Of a DNA stretch of 64,000 bases, positions 24,724 through 34,323 are shown piece by piece. Within the stretch, counting starts at the first letter, position 1; each line of letters begins with the position of its first letter. The position numbers and the translations under genes are program-made. The DNA is taken from positions 310,001 to 374,000 of the forward strand of contig CBDHCC010000001.1 of the NCBI GenBank assembly GCA_965261015.1, written 5' to 3'. The notes beneath the pieces are model-generated. The model was not told the DNA's origin, did not search any database, and saw nothing but the letters and a program-made list of their open reading frames with translations. Source of the stretch: CBDHCC01 sp965261015. Its GTDB lineage: Bacteria; Pseudomonadota; Alphaproteobacteria; Sphingomonadales; Sphingomonadaceae.

Positions 24724-24852
24724 TTAGCGCCGATCGGACCGCGTCCGGAGGACCGGTCTACAATCCTTCGCGATCCGGGACCCGATTGCCACGCTCCGGG
24801 CGGTGTCGTCAACGGTGATCCTGCGGATGCGCTCGACCTCGTCGGGCTTCAT
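24724..24852 (-). CDS. Possible small protein, 42 residues
   Basis: An ATG-to-TAA frame starting MKPDEVERIRRITVDDTARS with GC-rich third positions typical of this genome, ending in an Arg-rich tail. I recognise no family. It could be the remnant of a larger gene or chance coding. No strong ribosome site is visible. Confidence 0.3.
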   Translation of the reverse strand: MKPDEVERIRRITVDDTARSVAIGSRIAKDCRPVLRTRSDRR

Positions 24853-24916
24853 CAATGACGCCAGCGTTGGAGCCTAGGTCTTTTGCAAAGCCGGCAGGCC
24901 AATTTTGCCTGGCGGG

Positions 24917-24933
24917 AGCACTGGTCCAGTGCT
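24917..24933. promoter_or_regulatory. Perfect 17-bp palindrome upstream of the autotransporter
   Basis: AGCACTGG-T-CCAGTGCT, two 8-base arms around one central base, 186 bases before the autotransporter start. The size and symmetry suit a dimeric repressor operator; the regulator is unknown. Confidence 0.35.
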
Positions 24934-25118
24934 GCTGTGCTCTCACCGCCACGGATCGCGGGGCGGGAGTTCAAAGTCCGGCCTTCCGTACAAATCGGTC
25001 GGAATGGGCAGATCGGAGCGGGTCTGAACGCTCGGCCCGTGGCCGGCGGGCGGCTGGGTGCAACCTTGACGCCCTCCAGTCGCGATGTCACTCGCCGCGG
25101 CAATTCGAGGGGGGAACG

Positions 25119-28100
25119 ATGGCTACAACACAACGCTTCGGTGTGCGCATGTCTGCGCGGTTTCTTTGTGCCACCAGTGCTGTCGCGGGAGCCGTCATCT
25201 GGGCCACGCCCGCTCTGGCGGAATGCGTGAAGACGGGCGACATGGTGTTCTGCGATGCCACACCGCCGAACCCTGAGCGCAATGGAGCGATCGGCAGAAC
25301 CGTCACCCTGTCGCCGGGCGCACAGGTTCAGCTCGACGACCCCTATGCCGGCGCTGGCGTGCGGTTCGACACGGTTGTCGTTCAAAACGGCGGAAGGCTG
25401 ACCACCGCGGCGGACAGCCGGATCGGCGGTGTGTTCAACGCCGTGAGGACCGAGAGCGCTGTCACAGCGGACATCTCTGGCGCCGTTTCGACCGCGCGGG
25501 GGACCGGACTGTCGCTCGGCGAGCGCGGTCGCCTGATCGTCAATTCGGGCGGGTTGATCGCGACCACCGGCGATGGTTCACCTTTCTCCAACTCGGCCAG
25601 TGGGGTTGTCTTGGCCAGCTTTGGCACCGTCACCGACGTGCGCGGCACCGTGCGAACTTCGGGGCGGTTCGCGCCCGCCATTGACCACGTCGTGATGAAT
25701 GGTTCGGGGCTCGGCACGGTGGCGGTGGGTGCTGGCGGACAGGTCCTGACGACCGGCGAGAGCTCGCCGGCCATCCGGCTGGTCGGCGGCTCCAATCTTT
25801 CGATCGCCGGCCTCGTTCAGGCGTCTGGATCGGCTTCACCGGCCGTGGATTTTCGGAACCGCTCGGACGATCGGACCGGGGTCAGCGTGCTACCCGGCGG
25901 CCGGGTGACCTCCGCCTCCACGGCGATCATGGCGAGCGGAGCTTTGCAGGTGACCAACGCCGCCGGAGCTCTGATCCAAGGCGGCGGGTCGGCAATCCAG
26001 TTCTTCAACGGACGGGTCGAGAACGACGGAGTGATCGTCGGTGATGTGACTTTCAACGGTGGCGGGCAGGTCCGTTCCCGCGGGACAATCGACGGAAATG
26101 TGCGCTTTGCCGGGGCTGATGACGTGTTCGTACAGTTCGGCTCGGACTCTGGGGTGACCGGCACCATCGAGGGTGGTGACGGGGCGGACTTTTATGTGGC
26201 CCGCTTCCTGGACGACGGCACTTTGCGCCTCGGCGACCCGCGCGTGACCGGCTTCGAGTCCTACGTCGCCCAAGCAATCGGGGCCGGCACGGACGTGACG
26301 CTGACCGGCGAGGTGCCGCTCGGCGCACGGCTGTTCGTGCAAGGCGATGGCTCCATCGCGAATCGGGCGAACACGGCCGGACGAATCAGCGGCTTCGTGC
26401 CCATCGGCTTTTCGGACCTGCCCGTTCCAGATGAGCCACTCGCCTCCTTCACGAACGAGGCGGTCGTGGCGGGTGGCTTCGAAGGTGAGGCCAATCGCTT
26501 CGTCAACTCGGGCACCCTGGGCGGAGACACCGGTAGGCGCGCGGCAGTCGGCTTGTTGGTCGGCCCCGGCGAGGTGAGCGTCGTCAATACGGGCGTCATC
26601 CGAACCGATCCGGGAAGCCGGGCCGTGTCCGCCGTTTCGGGTGACGACATCCGCCGCCTGACGTTCGACAATTCCGGGCCCATTTCGGGTGCCTTCGCAA
26701 TCGGGACCAATCTGACAGACGGCGCTGGTGCTCGGGTCGATGTGACGAACTCCGGCTCCTTCTTTTCCGATGCCGCCCAACGCACGGCGCTCGGCGTGTC
26801 GGTCTTCGCCCCTGGCCCGGACAGTGTGGTGGCCGTGACAAACAGTGGGTCCGTGGAGACAACCGGTGCCGGGTCGACCGCACTCCAGCTTGATGTGGCG
26901 GGCGACGGGACCAGTCGCTTCGCCATCGTCAATTTCGGCTCGATCACTGCGTCGGGTGAGGTGGTGCCGACCGCCGTATCCGCCAGCGAGACCAGCCTGC
27001 GTCCGTCCATCGGCTTGCGCGTGTTCGGGTCCGGTGTCGACGGAACTGTCGTGAATGCAGCCACCGGCACCATCAGAGCCAATCCGAACGGCGGCATCGC
27101 CGTCGCCTCGTCGCTGATCCCGCTGCGGCTCGACAATTTCGGCCTGATCAGTGGCGGCCCCGGCGTGGCCGGACCGGGTCTGGCGAGCGGAGGCAGCCTG
27201 GACACGGCGACCTTCTACGCGGGTGCGATCCAGGCGTTCCGCGACGACGTCGACGACACCGTGCGCAACTTCGGCGCGATCGAGGGGTCCGTCGATCTGG
27301 GGCCAGGAAACGACCGTTTCGAAAACCGGGGAGGCTTGCGCGGCGACCTGTTTCTGCGATCGGGTGACGACACCTTCGCGCAGGCGACCAGCGCCACCTT
27401 TGGCGGGGTCGCGGATGGTGGCGATGGCGCGGACACCCTCGTCATCGACGCATCGACCGGCGACGGCACGGTGTCCGCGTCGCAGTTCGTGAATTTCGAG
27501 CGTGTGATGCAGTCGGGGGGCGGCACCGTCGGCTACTCGGGCGTCTTCGGCGTCGACAAGGTGGAGCTCAATGGCGGGGGCCTGCGTATCGCCGCCGGTG
27601 ACCGTTTCGCGACGGCCGGGCCAATCGCGATCGAAGGGTCGACCAAGGCGGAAACGGTCACCAACACCGGCCGGATCACCGGCTCAATCGACTTGGGCGA
27701 CGGTGCCGACGCGCTGACGAACGCCGGTGTCATCGACGGGGCGGTTCGGCTCGGAGCGGGGGCAGACAGCTTCACGGAGGGGGTCGGCAGCCTAGTCACG
27801 AGGGGAGTGGATGGCGGCCTCGGCGATGACCTCTACCGTGTGGTCTTGGGTGGCGACCGCGCGGAACTCGGCGCGCGCACTGGCTTCGAGCGTCTGGCCG
27901 TTGCTGGACAGGGAACCCTCGCGCTGAGCCTCGACCAGTCGTTCGACTCGGTGTTCCTCCAAGGGACATCGCTCAACCTGACGCAGAACGGGTTCCGCGT
28001 GGCGCGTGTCGCCGGTGGCGAGGAGGGTCAGAGCGTCAACAGCGACGGCGACTTGGCGCAGGTGTCCCTGGGAGGGGGTGACGACCTGTTGTCGCTGGGC

Positions 28101-30308
28101 ACGGCGACGGCGGGTGGACACTACGACGGCGGAACGGGCGTCGACGGCTTGCTCTTCAGCGCGTCCGAACCCGTTGCCCTTGCGGGAACGGCGATCGGCT
28201 TTGAGACAGTGGCGCTGAATGGGGGCGTGTTGGCGGTGTCCGGTACGCTCGGGCGTGGCGGCGACACGCTCAGCTTCGGAGAGGGCGACCAGGATCTGAC
28301 GATCCTGAGCGGCGGCACTCTGGCTGGAACGATAGATCTGGACGGTGGTGCCGACACGTTGCGTTTGGCCGCAGGTGCCCGCCTGGCGGGAACGGTGTCG
28401 GGAGGGGCTGGCCTCGATCGCGCCATCCTGGGGATCGGTGACGTGCTCGCGATCGACGACAACTTCGCTTTGCGCGATTTCGAGAGGCTGACGACGGAGG
28501 GCGCGGGCACGCTCCTGATCGCTGGCGGCAGCCGCCGGTTCGACACGATCGACGCGGCCGGCGGCTTCGCGGTCGGGCAGGGTGCCGGCCTGAGCACGGA
28601 CCGGCTGACGTTCGGCGCGGGTGACAATCAGCTGACGCTTGCTGGCCGCTTCTCCGGCCGTGTGGATGGCGGCGCGGGATCAGACCGCATCAACGTGCTG
28701 GGCGGATCAAGCAGCTTCGGCTCGATCACCGATGTCGAGGTGCTTGCGATCGCCGGCGGCGCGGTCGCCTTGTCCGGCGATGCGGCTGTCGGGCGCGTCG
28801 ACGTGACCGGCGGTTCCTTGTTCGGGCAATCGGGCACGCGGATCACGACCGCGCGCTTGGGCGTGGGATCGGGCGCGCTGTTCCGCTCCGCCGGAACACT
28901 GAACGGCGCGCTCGCCGTAAGCGGCACGTTGGTGGTGGAGGGACGCAGCGGCGTGACCGGCAGCGCGACCCTTCTGGACGGTTCCACGACTCAACTCGCG
29001 CTCACTGGCGCGGGAGGCGATCTGCTGTCCGTGGCCGGACCGGTGTCGATCCAAGCCGGTGCGCGGCTGACGCTGGGCTCGGACGGCTCGGTGCGCCCTG
29101 GCCAGTCATTCGACCTGATCACGGCCAGCGGAGGCATCACGGGACGGTTCACGTCCTTCGCGAAGCCGGATTCGCTCTTCGGCTTCCTCGTGCAGCGGTC
29201 CGACCGCATAAGCTTTCTCGGTCAGTTCCTGAACGGGGCGGGGTCCTCGCCACAGGTGGGCCGCTCGGTCGATTATGTGAACGATCTGTTGTCGAGCGGA
29301 CGCGCCAGCCCCGCCTTGCTCGCGGCCCTGCCACAGCTGTTGACCGCGTCAGGCGCGACGGACGCCGTCCGATTCGGCCGGCTCACGCCCGAAGCCTTCG
29401 CCTCGGCGCGCCAGATTCCGGTCGAGAATGGGTTGATGCTCAGCGGACGGCTGCGAACAGGTACGTTCGGCGACGTGGGTGAACACGCCCGGCTGTTCAC
29501 GTTCGGCGACATCCTGGCTGGCCGTCGCACGCTTGCCGCCGATCGGTTGGCCGGCACCGCGCGCGCGGAGATCACGGGGACGGGCGGCATGGCCGGGCTG
29601 GGGTTCGGCAGCGAGCGGTTCGCGGTCGGCGGCTTTGTGGGTTACCTCGACAATCGCCAGAACATTGATGCGCTGGACGCCCGAACGGATGCCGACGGCG
29701 TAATCGGCGGCGTTCACCTGCGCGCGACGGCTGGCGGAGTCCAGATCTTGGCGACGGCGGCCTACGACGGCGGAGCGGCGACTACGTCAAGGCTCGCACC
29801 TGGCGGAAGCGCGACCTCCAGCTACGACCTGCACGGACTGACGGCGGACCTCTCGGTGGGCGTCACCGCCGCCTTGTCCGAAGATTGGTCGGTTCGCCCG
29901 CATGTGGGCGGCACGATCGTGCGCGTGACACGCGACGCCGCGCAAGAGGCGGGAAGCAGTTCTTTTGCCCTCGCAGTCGCGCGGTCTCGCGACACGAGCG
30001 GGTTCGTCGACGCGGGTCTGACCTTTCAGGGAGGACGGGATGCGAGCGCCCGTTTTCATCCGCTACTGGCACTCGGAGCCCGTTATCAGGTTGCCGGGAC
30101 AGCGGAAGACGCCCTGGCCGGCTTCGGAGGCGGGCCTGTTGCCCTCGCGGGGAGCGGAGCGGAGCGGGGCACCGTGGTGGCGACTGCGACCGCGGCGATG
30201 ACGGTGGACCTGACCTCCCGCTTCAGCCTATCCGGCGCAGTCACCGGCGAGGCGGGCGATGGGGACAATCGCTTCGGCGCGCGGGCGGGCTTCGTGGTCC
30301 GCTTCTGA
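25119..30308 (+). CDS. Large autotransporter (type Va secretion) with beta-helix passenger
   Basis: 1729 residues. Signal peptide (about 1-34, ending ATPALA), then a Cys pair (ECVKTGDMVFCD), a passenger of roughly 1400 residues made of imperfect beta-helix turns with repeated blocks such as LGPGNDRFENRGGLRGD, LGDGADALTNAGVIDGAV and LGAGADSF, and a C-terminal barrel of about 270 residues starting near SGRLRTG and ending AGFVVRF with the terminal Phe recognised by the BAM complex. The passenger is exported through its own barrel. Adhesion or surface function is likely but no specific domain is seen. The ATG at 25119 follows GAGGGGGG. Confidence 0.9.
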   Translation: MATTQRFGVRMSARFLCATSAVAGAVIWATPALAECVKTGDMVFCDATPPNPERNGAIGRTVTLSPGAQVQLDDPYAGAGVRFDTVVVQNGGRLTTAADSRIGGVFNAVRTESAVTADISGAVSTARGTGLSLGERGRLIVNSGGLIATTGDGSPFSNSASGVVLASFGTVTDVRGTVRTSGRFAPAIDHVVMNGSGLGTVAVGAGGQVLTTGESSPAIRLVGGSNLSIAGLVQASGSASPAVDFRNRSDDRTGVSVLPGGRVTSASTAIMASGALQVTNAAGALIQGGGSAIQFFNGRVENDGVIVGDVTFNGGGQVRSRGTIDGNVRFAGADDVFVQFGSDSGVTGTIEGGDGADFYVARFLDDGTLRLGDPRVTGFESYVAQAIGAGTDVTLTGEVPLGARLFVQGDGSIANRANTAGRISGFVPIGFSDLPVPDEPLASFTNEAVVAGGFEGEANRFVNSGTLGGDTGRRAAVGLLVGPGEVSVVNTGVIRTDPGSRAVSAVSGDDIRRLTFDNSGPISGAFAIGTNLTDGAGARVDVTNSGSFFSDAAQRTALGVSVFAPGPDSVVAVTNSGSVETTGAGSTALQLDVAGDGTSRFAIVNFGSITASGEVVPTAVSASETSLRPSIGLRVFGSGVDGTVVNAATGTIRANPNGGIAVASSLIPLRLDNFGLISGGPGVAGPGLASGGSLDTATFYAGAIQAFRDDVDDTVRNFGAIEGSVDLGPGNDRFENRGGLRGDLFLRSGDDTFAQATSATFGGVADGGDGADTLVIDASTGDGTVSASQFVNFERVMQSGGGTVGYSGVFGVDKVELNGGGLRIAAGDRFATAGPIAIEGSTKAETVTNTGRITGSIDLGDGADALTNAGVIDGAVRLGAGADSFTEGVGSLVTRGVDGGLGDDLYRVVLGGDRAELGARTGFERLAVAGQGTLALSLDQSFDSVFLQGTSLNLTQNGFRVARVAGGEEGQSVNSDGDLAQVSLGGGDDLLSLGTATAGGHYDGGTGVDGLLFSASEPVALAGTAIGFETVALNGGVLAVSGTLGRGGDTLSFGEGDQDLTILSGGTLAGTIDLDGGADTLRLAAGARLAGTVSGGAGLDRAILGIGDVLAIDDNFALRDFERLTTEGAGTLLIAGGSRRFDTIDAAGGFAVGQGAGLSTDRLTFGAGDNQLTLAGRFSGRVDGGAGSDRINVLGGSSSFGSITDVEVLAIAGGAVALSGDAAVGRVDVTGGSLFGQSGTRITTARLGVGSGALFRSAGTLNGALAVSGTLVVEGRSGVTGSATLLDGSTTQLALTGAGGDLLSVAGPVSIQAGARLTLGSDGSVRPGQSFDLITASGGITGRFTSFAKPDSLFGFLVQRSDRISFLGQFLNGAGSSPQVGRSVDYVNDLLSSGRASPALLAALPQLLTASGATDAVRFGRLTPEAFASARQIPVENGLMLSGRLRTGTFGDVGEHARLFTFGDILAGRRTLAADRLAGTARAEITGTGGMAGLGFGSERFAVGGFVGYLDNRQNIDALDARTDADGVIGGVHLRATAGGVQILATAAYDGGAATTSRLAPGGSATSSYDLHGLTADLSVGVTAALSEDWSVRPHVGGTIVRVTRDAAQEAGSSSFALAVARSRDTSGFVDAGLTFQGGRDASARFHPLLALGARYQVAGTAEDALAGFGGGPVALAGSGAERGTVVATATAAMTVDLTSRFSLSGAVTGEAGDGDNRFGARAGFVVRF

Positions 30309-30311
30309 ACG

Positions 30312-30332
30312 CGGTCGGTGAGCGCGCGACCG
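30312..30332 (+). terminator. Weak hairpin after the autotransporter
   Basis: CGGTCG and CGACCG pair around a 9-base loop four bases after the stop, followed by TTGCTTC. It could be a terminator with a poor U-tract. Confidence 0.3.
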
Positions 30333-30372
30333 TTGCTTCAACGTTCTGGCGTCTGCCGCTAGGTCTAAGCCG

Positions 30373-31356
30373 ATGCGACACAATCGCTATTATCAGGGAC
30401 CTCCGAGCGACCACTTCGATGGCGCGCGCTTCTTCAACCCCGGTCAGCCCTCCACCGATCGAGGGCTGCGGGACATGCTGCGGTGGAAGCTGGCGGGCGG
30501 GGCCGCGAAGTGGCCGGCGTCGGTTCCCGTGACCCAAGCGCGGCCGGACCCCCGCGTCTCCGGCCTGCGCGTGACCGCCATCGGCCACGCGTCGCTCCTG
30601 ATCCAGGCGGCGGGGGTCAACATCCTCACCGACCCGGTCTGGTCGGAGCGCGCCAGTCCGGTCTCCTTCGCCGGGCCGAAGCGGGTGAGCGCGCCGGGGG
30701 TCGCCTTCGACGACCTGCCACCGATCGACGTCGTGCTGCTGAGCCACTGCCATTACGATCACCTGGACGTGGCGACGCTCCGCCGGCTTCAGGCGGCGCA
30801 CGCGCCGCTCATCGCCATGCCGCTCGGCAACGACGCGATTGTGCGGGCCGCCGTGCCGGAGGCGCGGTGCGTGGTCGGCGACTGGTGGGATCGCCTGGCC
30901 TTGAGCGACCGTGTCTCGACTACGCTGACGCCCGCCACTCACTGGGCGAACCGCTGGCCGACCGATGTGCGGATGGCGCTGTGGTCCGGCCATTGGCTCG
31001 ACACACCGGCGGGCAGCGTGTGGTTCGCCGGCGACACCGGCTATGGCGACGGTGCGATCTTCCGCCAAATCCGCGAGCGCCTGGGCGCGCCGGACGTGGC
31101 CCTGATCCCGATCGGCGCTTACGAGCCGCGCTGGTTCATGTCCGCCCAACACGTCAACCCGGAGGAGGCCGTCCGCATCCTTCAAGACGTGGAGGCTGGC
31201 CACGCGCTCGGCATTCAATGGGGGACATTCCAGCTGACCGACGAAGGCCGGGATGTGCCCCGCCTCGCGCTCGCCAGCGCCCTGTCGGCGAATGGCATCC
31301 CGCCGCAGCGCTTCGTGGCCGCGAAGGCCGGGAAGGCTTACGGCTTCGACCGTTGA
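30373..31356 (+). CDS. Metallo-beta-lactamase-fold hydrolase (NAPE-PLD/UlaG-like)
   Basis: 327 residues. Metal-binding motif SHCHYDHLD (HxHxDH), preceded by AIGHASLLIQ and ILTDPVWSERASP as in the NAPE-PLD group; further ligands in TPATHWANR and WFAGDTGYGDG, and a C-terminal GIQWGTFQLTDE. The family hydrolyses phosphodiester or lactone bonds; the substrate is unknown. No signal peptide is present. It converges on the M1 aminopeptidase gene. Confidence 0.88.
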   Translation: MRHNRYYQGPPSDHFDGARFFNPGQPSTDRGLRDMLRWKLAGGAAKWPASVPVTQARPDPRVSGLRVTAIGHASLLIQAAGVNILTDPVWSERASPVSFAGPKRVSAPGVAFDDLPPIDVVLLSHCHYDHLDVATLRRLQAAHAPLIAMPLGNDAIVRAAVPEARCVVGDWWDRLALSDRVSTTLTPATHWANRWPTDVRMALWSGHWLDTPAGSVWFAGDTGYGDGAIFRQIRERLGAPDVALIPIGAYEPRWFMSAQHVNPEEAVRILQDVEAGHALGIQWGTFQLTDEGRDVPRLALASALSANGIPPQRFVAAKAGKAYGFDR

Positions 31357-31401
31357 AGCAGCGTCGCCGGAGCCCGTGGCGTTGATGCGCCTCGCGTAGC
31401 G

Positions 31402-34119
31402 CTAGCGAGAGGCTAGCCACGCCTTGATCTGGCGGACCTGTCGCGGCTTGTCCGCCTCCTGCTGGCGATTGATCGCGATCGCGCGGTCGATCGGCTTTTG
31501 CAGGTCGGCGCCCAGCGATCCCTTGAACGCCTCCAGTCGCGTGATCGACGTGGGCTCCTTCACGCCGCTTGAGAGCCGCGCGAGGAATCGCGCGAGACCG
31601 GAATTGTCGACCAGCGCCTTCACCTTGGCCTCGTTGTCGAGCACGAAATTGAAGGCGAGGTCGCCGTGTTCCTCCGAGACCGCGCTGATGATCGCGGCGC
31701 TGTTCGTCGCTCCGACGGTCCCCGACAGCGCCAGGTCCAGTGCGCGTTGCGCCAGTGTGTCGTCCTCCGCCGCGCCCAGCAGCGCGTAGGTGGTGCTGCG
31801 CTGCACCGAACTGTCGGAGCTCTGCGCCAGTCGAAGCAATTGGTTCCATTGCGCGTCCGTCGCCTGGGAGGCGACGATCGAGAGCCAGGTGGTCTTCAAC
31901 GGCCCGTCGAGCGCGGCCGGATCGGATTTCAGCGCGTCGAAACGCCGCGTGGCCTCGGCCAGCACGGCCTCGTCATCCATCGCGCCGAGCGCGCCGAGCA
32001 GGGAGGCCCGCAGGTTCTCCTGCGGCACCTCGTCGCGGCTTCGCGGCGTGTATCCGAGCGCGTCGAGGCGCGGTCGCAGCTCGGCGACGGCGACCCTCCC
32101 CAACACGGCCTGCGCCGCCTCGTCGTCTTCCAGCAACCGGTACAGTCCGGCCCAGCTGACGGCCGCGTTCTCCGCCACCAGCGGATTGGCGTCGTCCGGG
32201 ACGGCGATCAGCAGGTCGAGCGCCAGGCCCATATTCTGATAGCCGGCCCGCGCCAGGGCCAGCTGGTCGCGCACCAGACCCAGCTGATCGATGGGGGCGA
32301 GGCCCGGCATGGTGTCCCGCAACTCCGTCAGCATCGGGGCGGGATAGAGGGTGCGATAATAGCCGAGCTGCCCAGCATTCACGAGCACCGGTCCGCATCC
32401 GTCGAGCGACAGGCGGTCGGTCCTGGCGTCCATGACGCTGCGCACGGGCACCCCGGACCCGACCGCCACGAGGAGCGGGATGCGCCAGCCCTGCGGGTTG
32501 GCGGCCACGTCCTGCTGCCGGTCCTGGCTGAACTGGCTCTGGGTCAATCGAAGAGCGGTCCTGCCACTGGCGCAGCTGGCGCCCGTGACCTTGACCAGCG
32601 GCACGCCCGGCTGGTTGGTGAAGTCGCGCGCGATCCCCGTCAGCGAGGTCGCGCCCGCCGCCTCGATGGCCGCCCAGAGATCACTCGTCTTGGCGTTGCC
32701 GAACTTGTTGGCGGCCATGTAGCGCCTCAGCCCGTCGCGCCAGACGTCCTCGCCGGCATAGGCCTCCAGCATCGAAATGACCGCCTCGCCCTTCTGGTAG
32801 GTAATCGTGTCGAACGCCTGGTTCGTCTCCTCGACCGTGTTGATGGTCTGCACGACCGGATGTGTGCTCTGATAGGAGTCCAGCCCCATCGCGGCCTCCC
32901 GGCCGCCCACGCGGCCGAGCAGCGGAAACCACTCCGGATGGAAGTCGTCGGTGGCCTTCGTCGCCATCCAGCTGGCGAAGCCCTCGTTCAGCCACAGGTC
33001 GTCCCACCACGCCATCGTGACCAGATCGCCGAACCACTGATGCGCGACCTCGTGCGCCTGGACCTCGTAGATCGACTGGCGTCCGCGCGCGCTGGTGATC
33101 TTGGGATCGTTTAAGAGGATGCGCTCGAAGGTGAAGACGGCACCCCAGTTCTCCATCGCGCCGAAGAACTGCGACTGGCCCGGCCCGGCGATGTTGTCGA
33201 TCTTCGGAAGCGGGAACGGCTGGCCGAAATAGTCCTCGTAATAAGGCATGATCGCGGCGAGCGCGTCCAGCGCGTAGCGGCCCTGCTCGCCGCTCCCGGC
33301 CGGCTGCACGATCCCCGCCTGGATCGTCGCGGTCGCGGGCTTCGTCAACCGCTCGAAGTCACCCAACCCGAAGAACAGGAGATAGCTCGACATCGCGGGC
33401 GTGGTGGCGAAGGTCACGCGCTTGGTGCCGTCACCCAGGTCCTGTTCGCGCGCGGCGGGCATGTTGCTGAGCGCCATCTGGCCCGCGGGGACGGCCGCCG
33501 ACAGGTCGAAGGTCGCCTTGTAGGACGGTTCGTCGAACATCGGCGCGAAACGGCGGGCGTCGGGCGCCTCGAACTGGGTGAACAGCGCGCGCGTGTCCTG
33601 GCCGGTGCGCTTGTCGGGGTAGGTCAGCGAGAACAGGCCGTTCGCCTGCGTGTTGATGGTGCCGGTGTAGTCGGTGCTCAGCCGATACAGCCCCGGCCGG
33701 ATCATCCGCGGCGCGGTGAAAGTGGCGGTCTGCGCGTCGGCGTCGGTCGCCACCCGCATCGGAATGGCGACCCCTCCGTCGGCCGGGATCAGCCGCGCCG
33801 ATGCGATCGTCAGCTCGTTAGCGTTCAGGACGATCGCGCCGGTCGGCTCGAAGACCTCCAGATCGGCGCTGGATCGACCGGCGAAGGTCAGGCTCTCTGC
33901 GTCCGGCGTAATCTCGATGGCGTAATGATAAGGCGTGGCGACGCGCGGCAGCGAACTGGTGACCGAGCCATCGAGTGGCCCGAGGCCCGCGGGAGCGGGC
34001 GGGATCGGAGTGGACACCGACGCGCCGGCCGGTTGGGCCGTCGCAACATCGCGGACAGGTGCGGTGGCGCAGCCGGCCAGTAGCAGGCTGGCCGTCCACG
34101 GCAGGATCAGGCGTTCCAT
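31402..34119 (-). CDS. M1-family aminopeptidase lipoprotein
   Basis: 905 residues. A lipobox (LLLAGC, Cys17) suggests membrane anchoring in the envelope. The M1 N-terminal beta domain is followed by the exopeptidase motif GAMEN (320-324), zinc motif HEVAHQW with H356 and H360, and the third ligand E379 in WLNEGFASW. The C-terminal half is an ERAP1-like helical domain. It removes N-terminal residues from peptides, probably for nutrient use in the periplasm. Confidence 0.93.
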   Translation of the reverse strand: MERLILPWTASLLLAGCATAPVRDVATAQPAGASVSTPIPPAPAGLGPLDGSVTSSLPRVATPYHYAIEITPDAESLTFAGRSSADLEVFEPTGAIVLNANELTIASARLIPADGGVAIPMRVATDADAQTATFTAPRMIRPGLYRLSTDYTGTINTQANGLFSLTYPDKRTGQDTRALFTQFEAPDARRFAPMFDEPSYKATFDLSAAVPAGQMALSNMPAAREQDLGDGTKRVTFATTPAMSSYLLFFGLGDFERLTKPATATIQAGIVQPAGSGEQGRYALDALAAIMPYYEDYFGQPFPLPKIDNIAGPGQSQFFGAMENWGAVFTFERILLNDPKITSARGRQSIYEVQAHEVAHQWFGDLVTMAWWDDLWLNEGFASWMATKATDDFHPEWFPLLGRVGGREAAMGLDSYQSTHPVVQTINTVEETNQAFDTITYQKGEAVISMLEAYAGEDVWRDGLRRYMAANKFGNAKTSDLWAAIEAAGATSLTGIARDFTNQPGVPLVKVTGASCASGRTALRLTQSQFSQDRQQDVAANPQGWRIPLLVAVGSGVPVRSVMDARTDRLSLDGCGPVLVNAGQLGYYRTLYPAPMLTELRDTMPGLAPIDQLGLVRDQLALARAGYQNMGLALDLLIAVPDDANPLVAENAAVSWAGLYRLLEDDEAAQAVLGRVAVAELRPRLDALGYTPRSRDEVPQENLRASLLGALGAMDDEAVLAEATRRFDALKSDPAALDGPLKTTWLSIVASQATDAQWNQLLRLAQSSDSSVQRSTTYALLGAAEDDTLAQRALDLALSGTVGATNSAAIISAVSEEHGDLAFNFVLDNEAKVKALVDNSGLARFLARLSSGVKEPTSITRLEAFKGSLGADLQKPIDRAIAINRQQEADKPRQVRQIKAWLASR

Positions 34120-34323
34120 CGCTTAGGCTCCGAGTGGAGGGAGTGGCTCTCAGTCATCCTACTCGGCCAGCTGTGCAGGCCCTAGCTAAAAATCGGCTCG
34201 TGCCGCCGGCCTAAGTCGCTGTGTTCAGATTGCCAGCTTCGCGGGTGATGGCTGGGTTAGCGCGGTCGACGGGCGAGAGCGGCGGACTTGGACGGTCCTC
34301 AATCATCGCGGTCATACCAAGCG

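Larger units (their letters stand above)
24713..25118. other. 406-base region between tRNA-Gly and the autotransporter
   Basis: No convincing gene is present apart from a possible 42-codon minus-strand frame (24724-24852). Long open frames crossing the region on both strands are overlaps with no start site or family features. The region holds a perfect 17-bp palindrome at 24917-24933 and should contain the autotransporter promoter, for which I see no clear -35/-10 pair. Confidence 0.6.

Noticed and set aside
24855..25118. 88-codon upstream extension of the autotransporter
   Set aside because: It would bury the signal peptide; the ATG at 25119 has a strong ribosome site and a proper signal sequence.
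25119..30308. CRISPR-like or tandem DNA repeats in the autotransporter
   Set aside because: The repetition is at protein level and imperfect; there are no identical DNA units with spacers.
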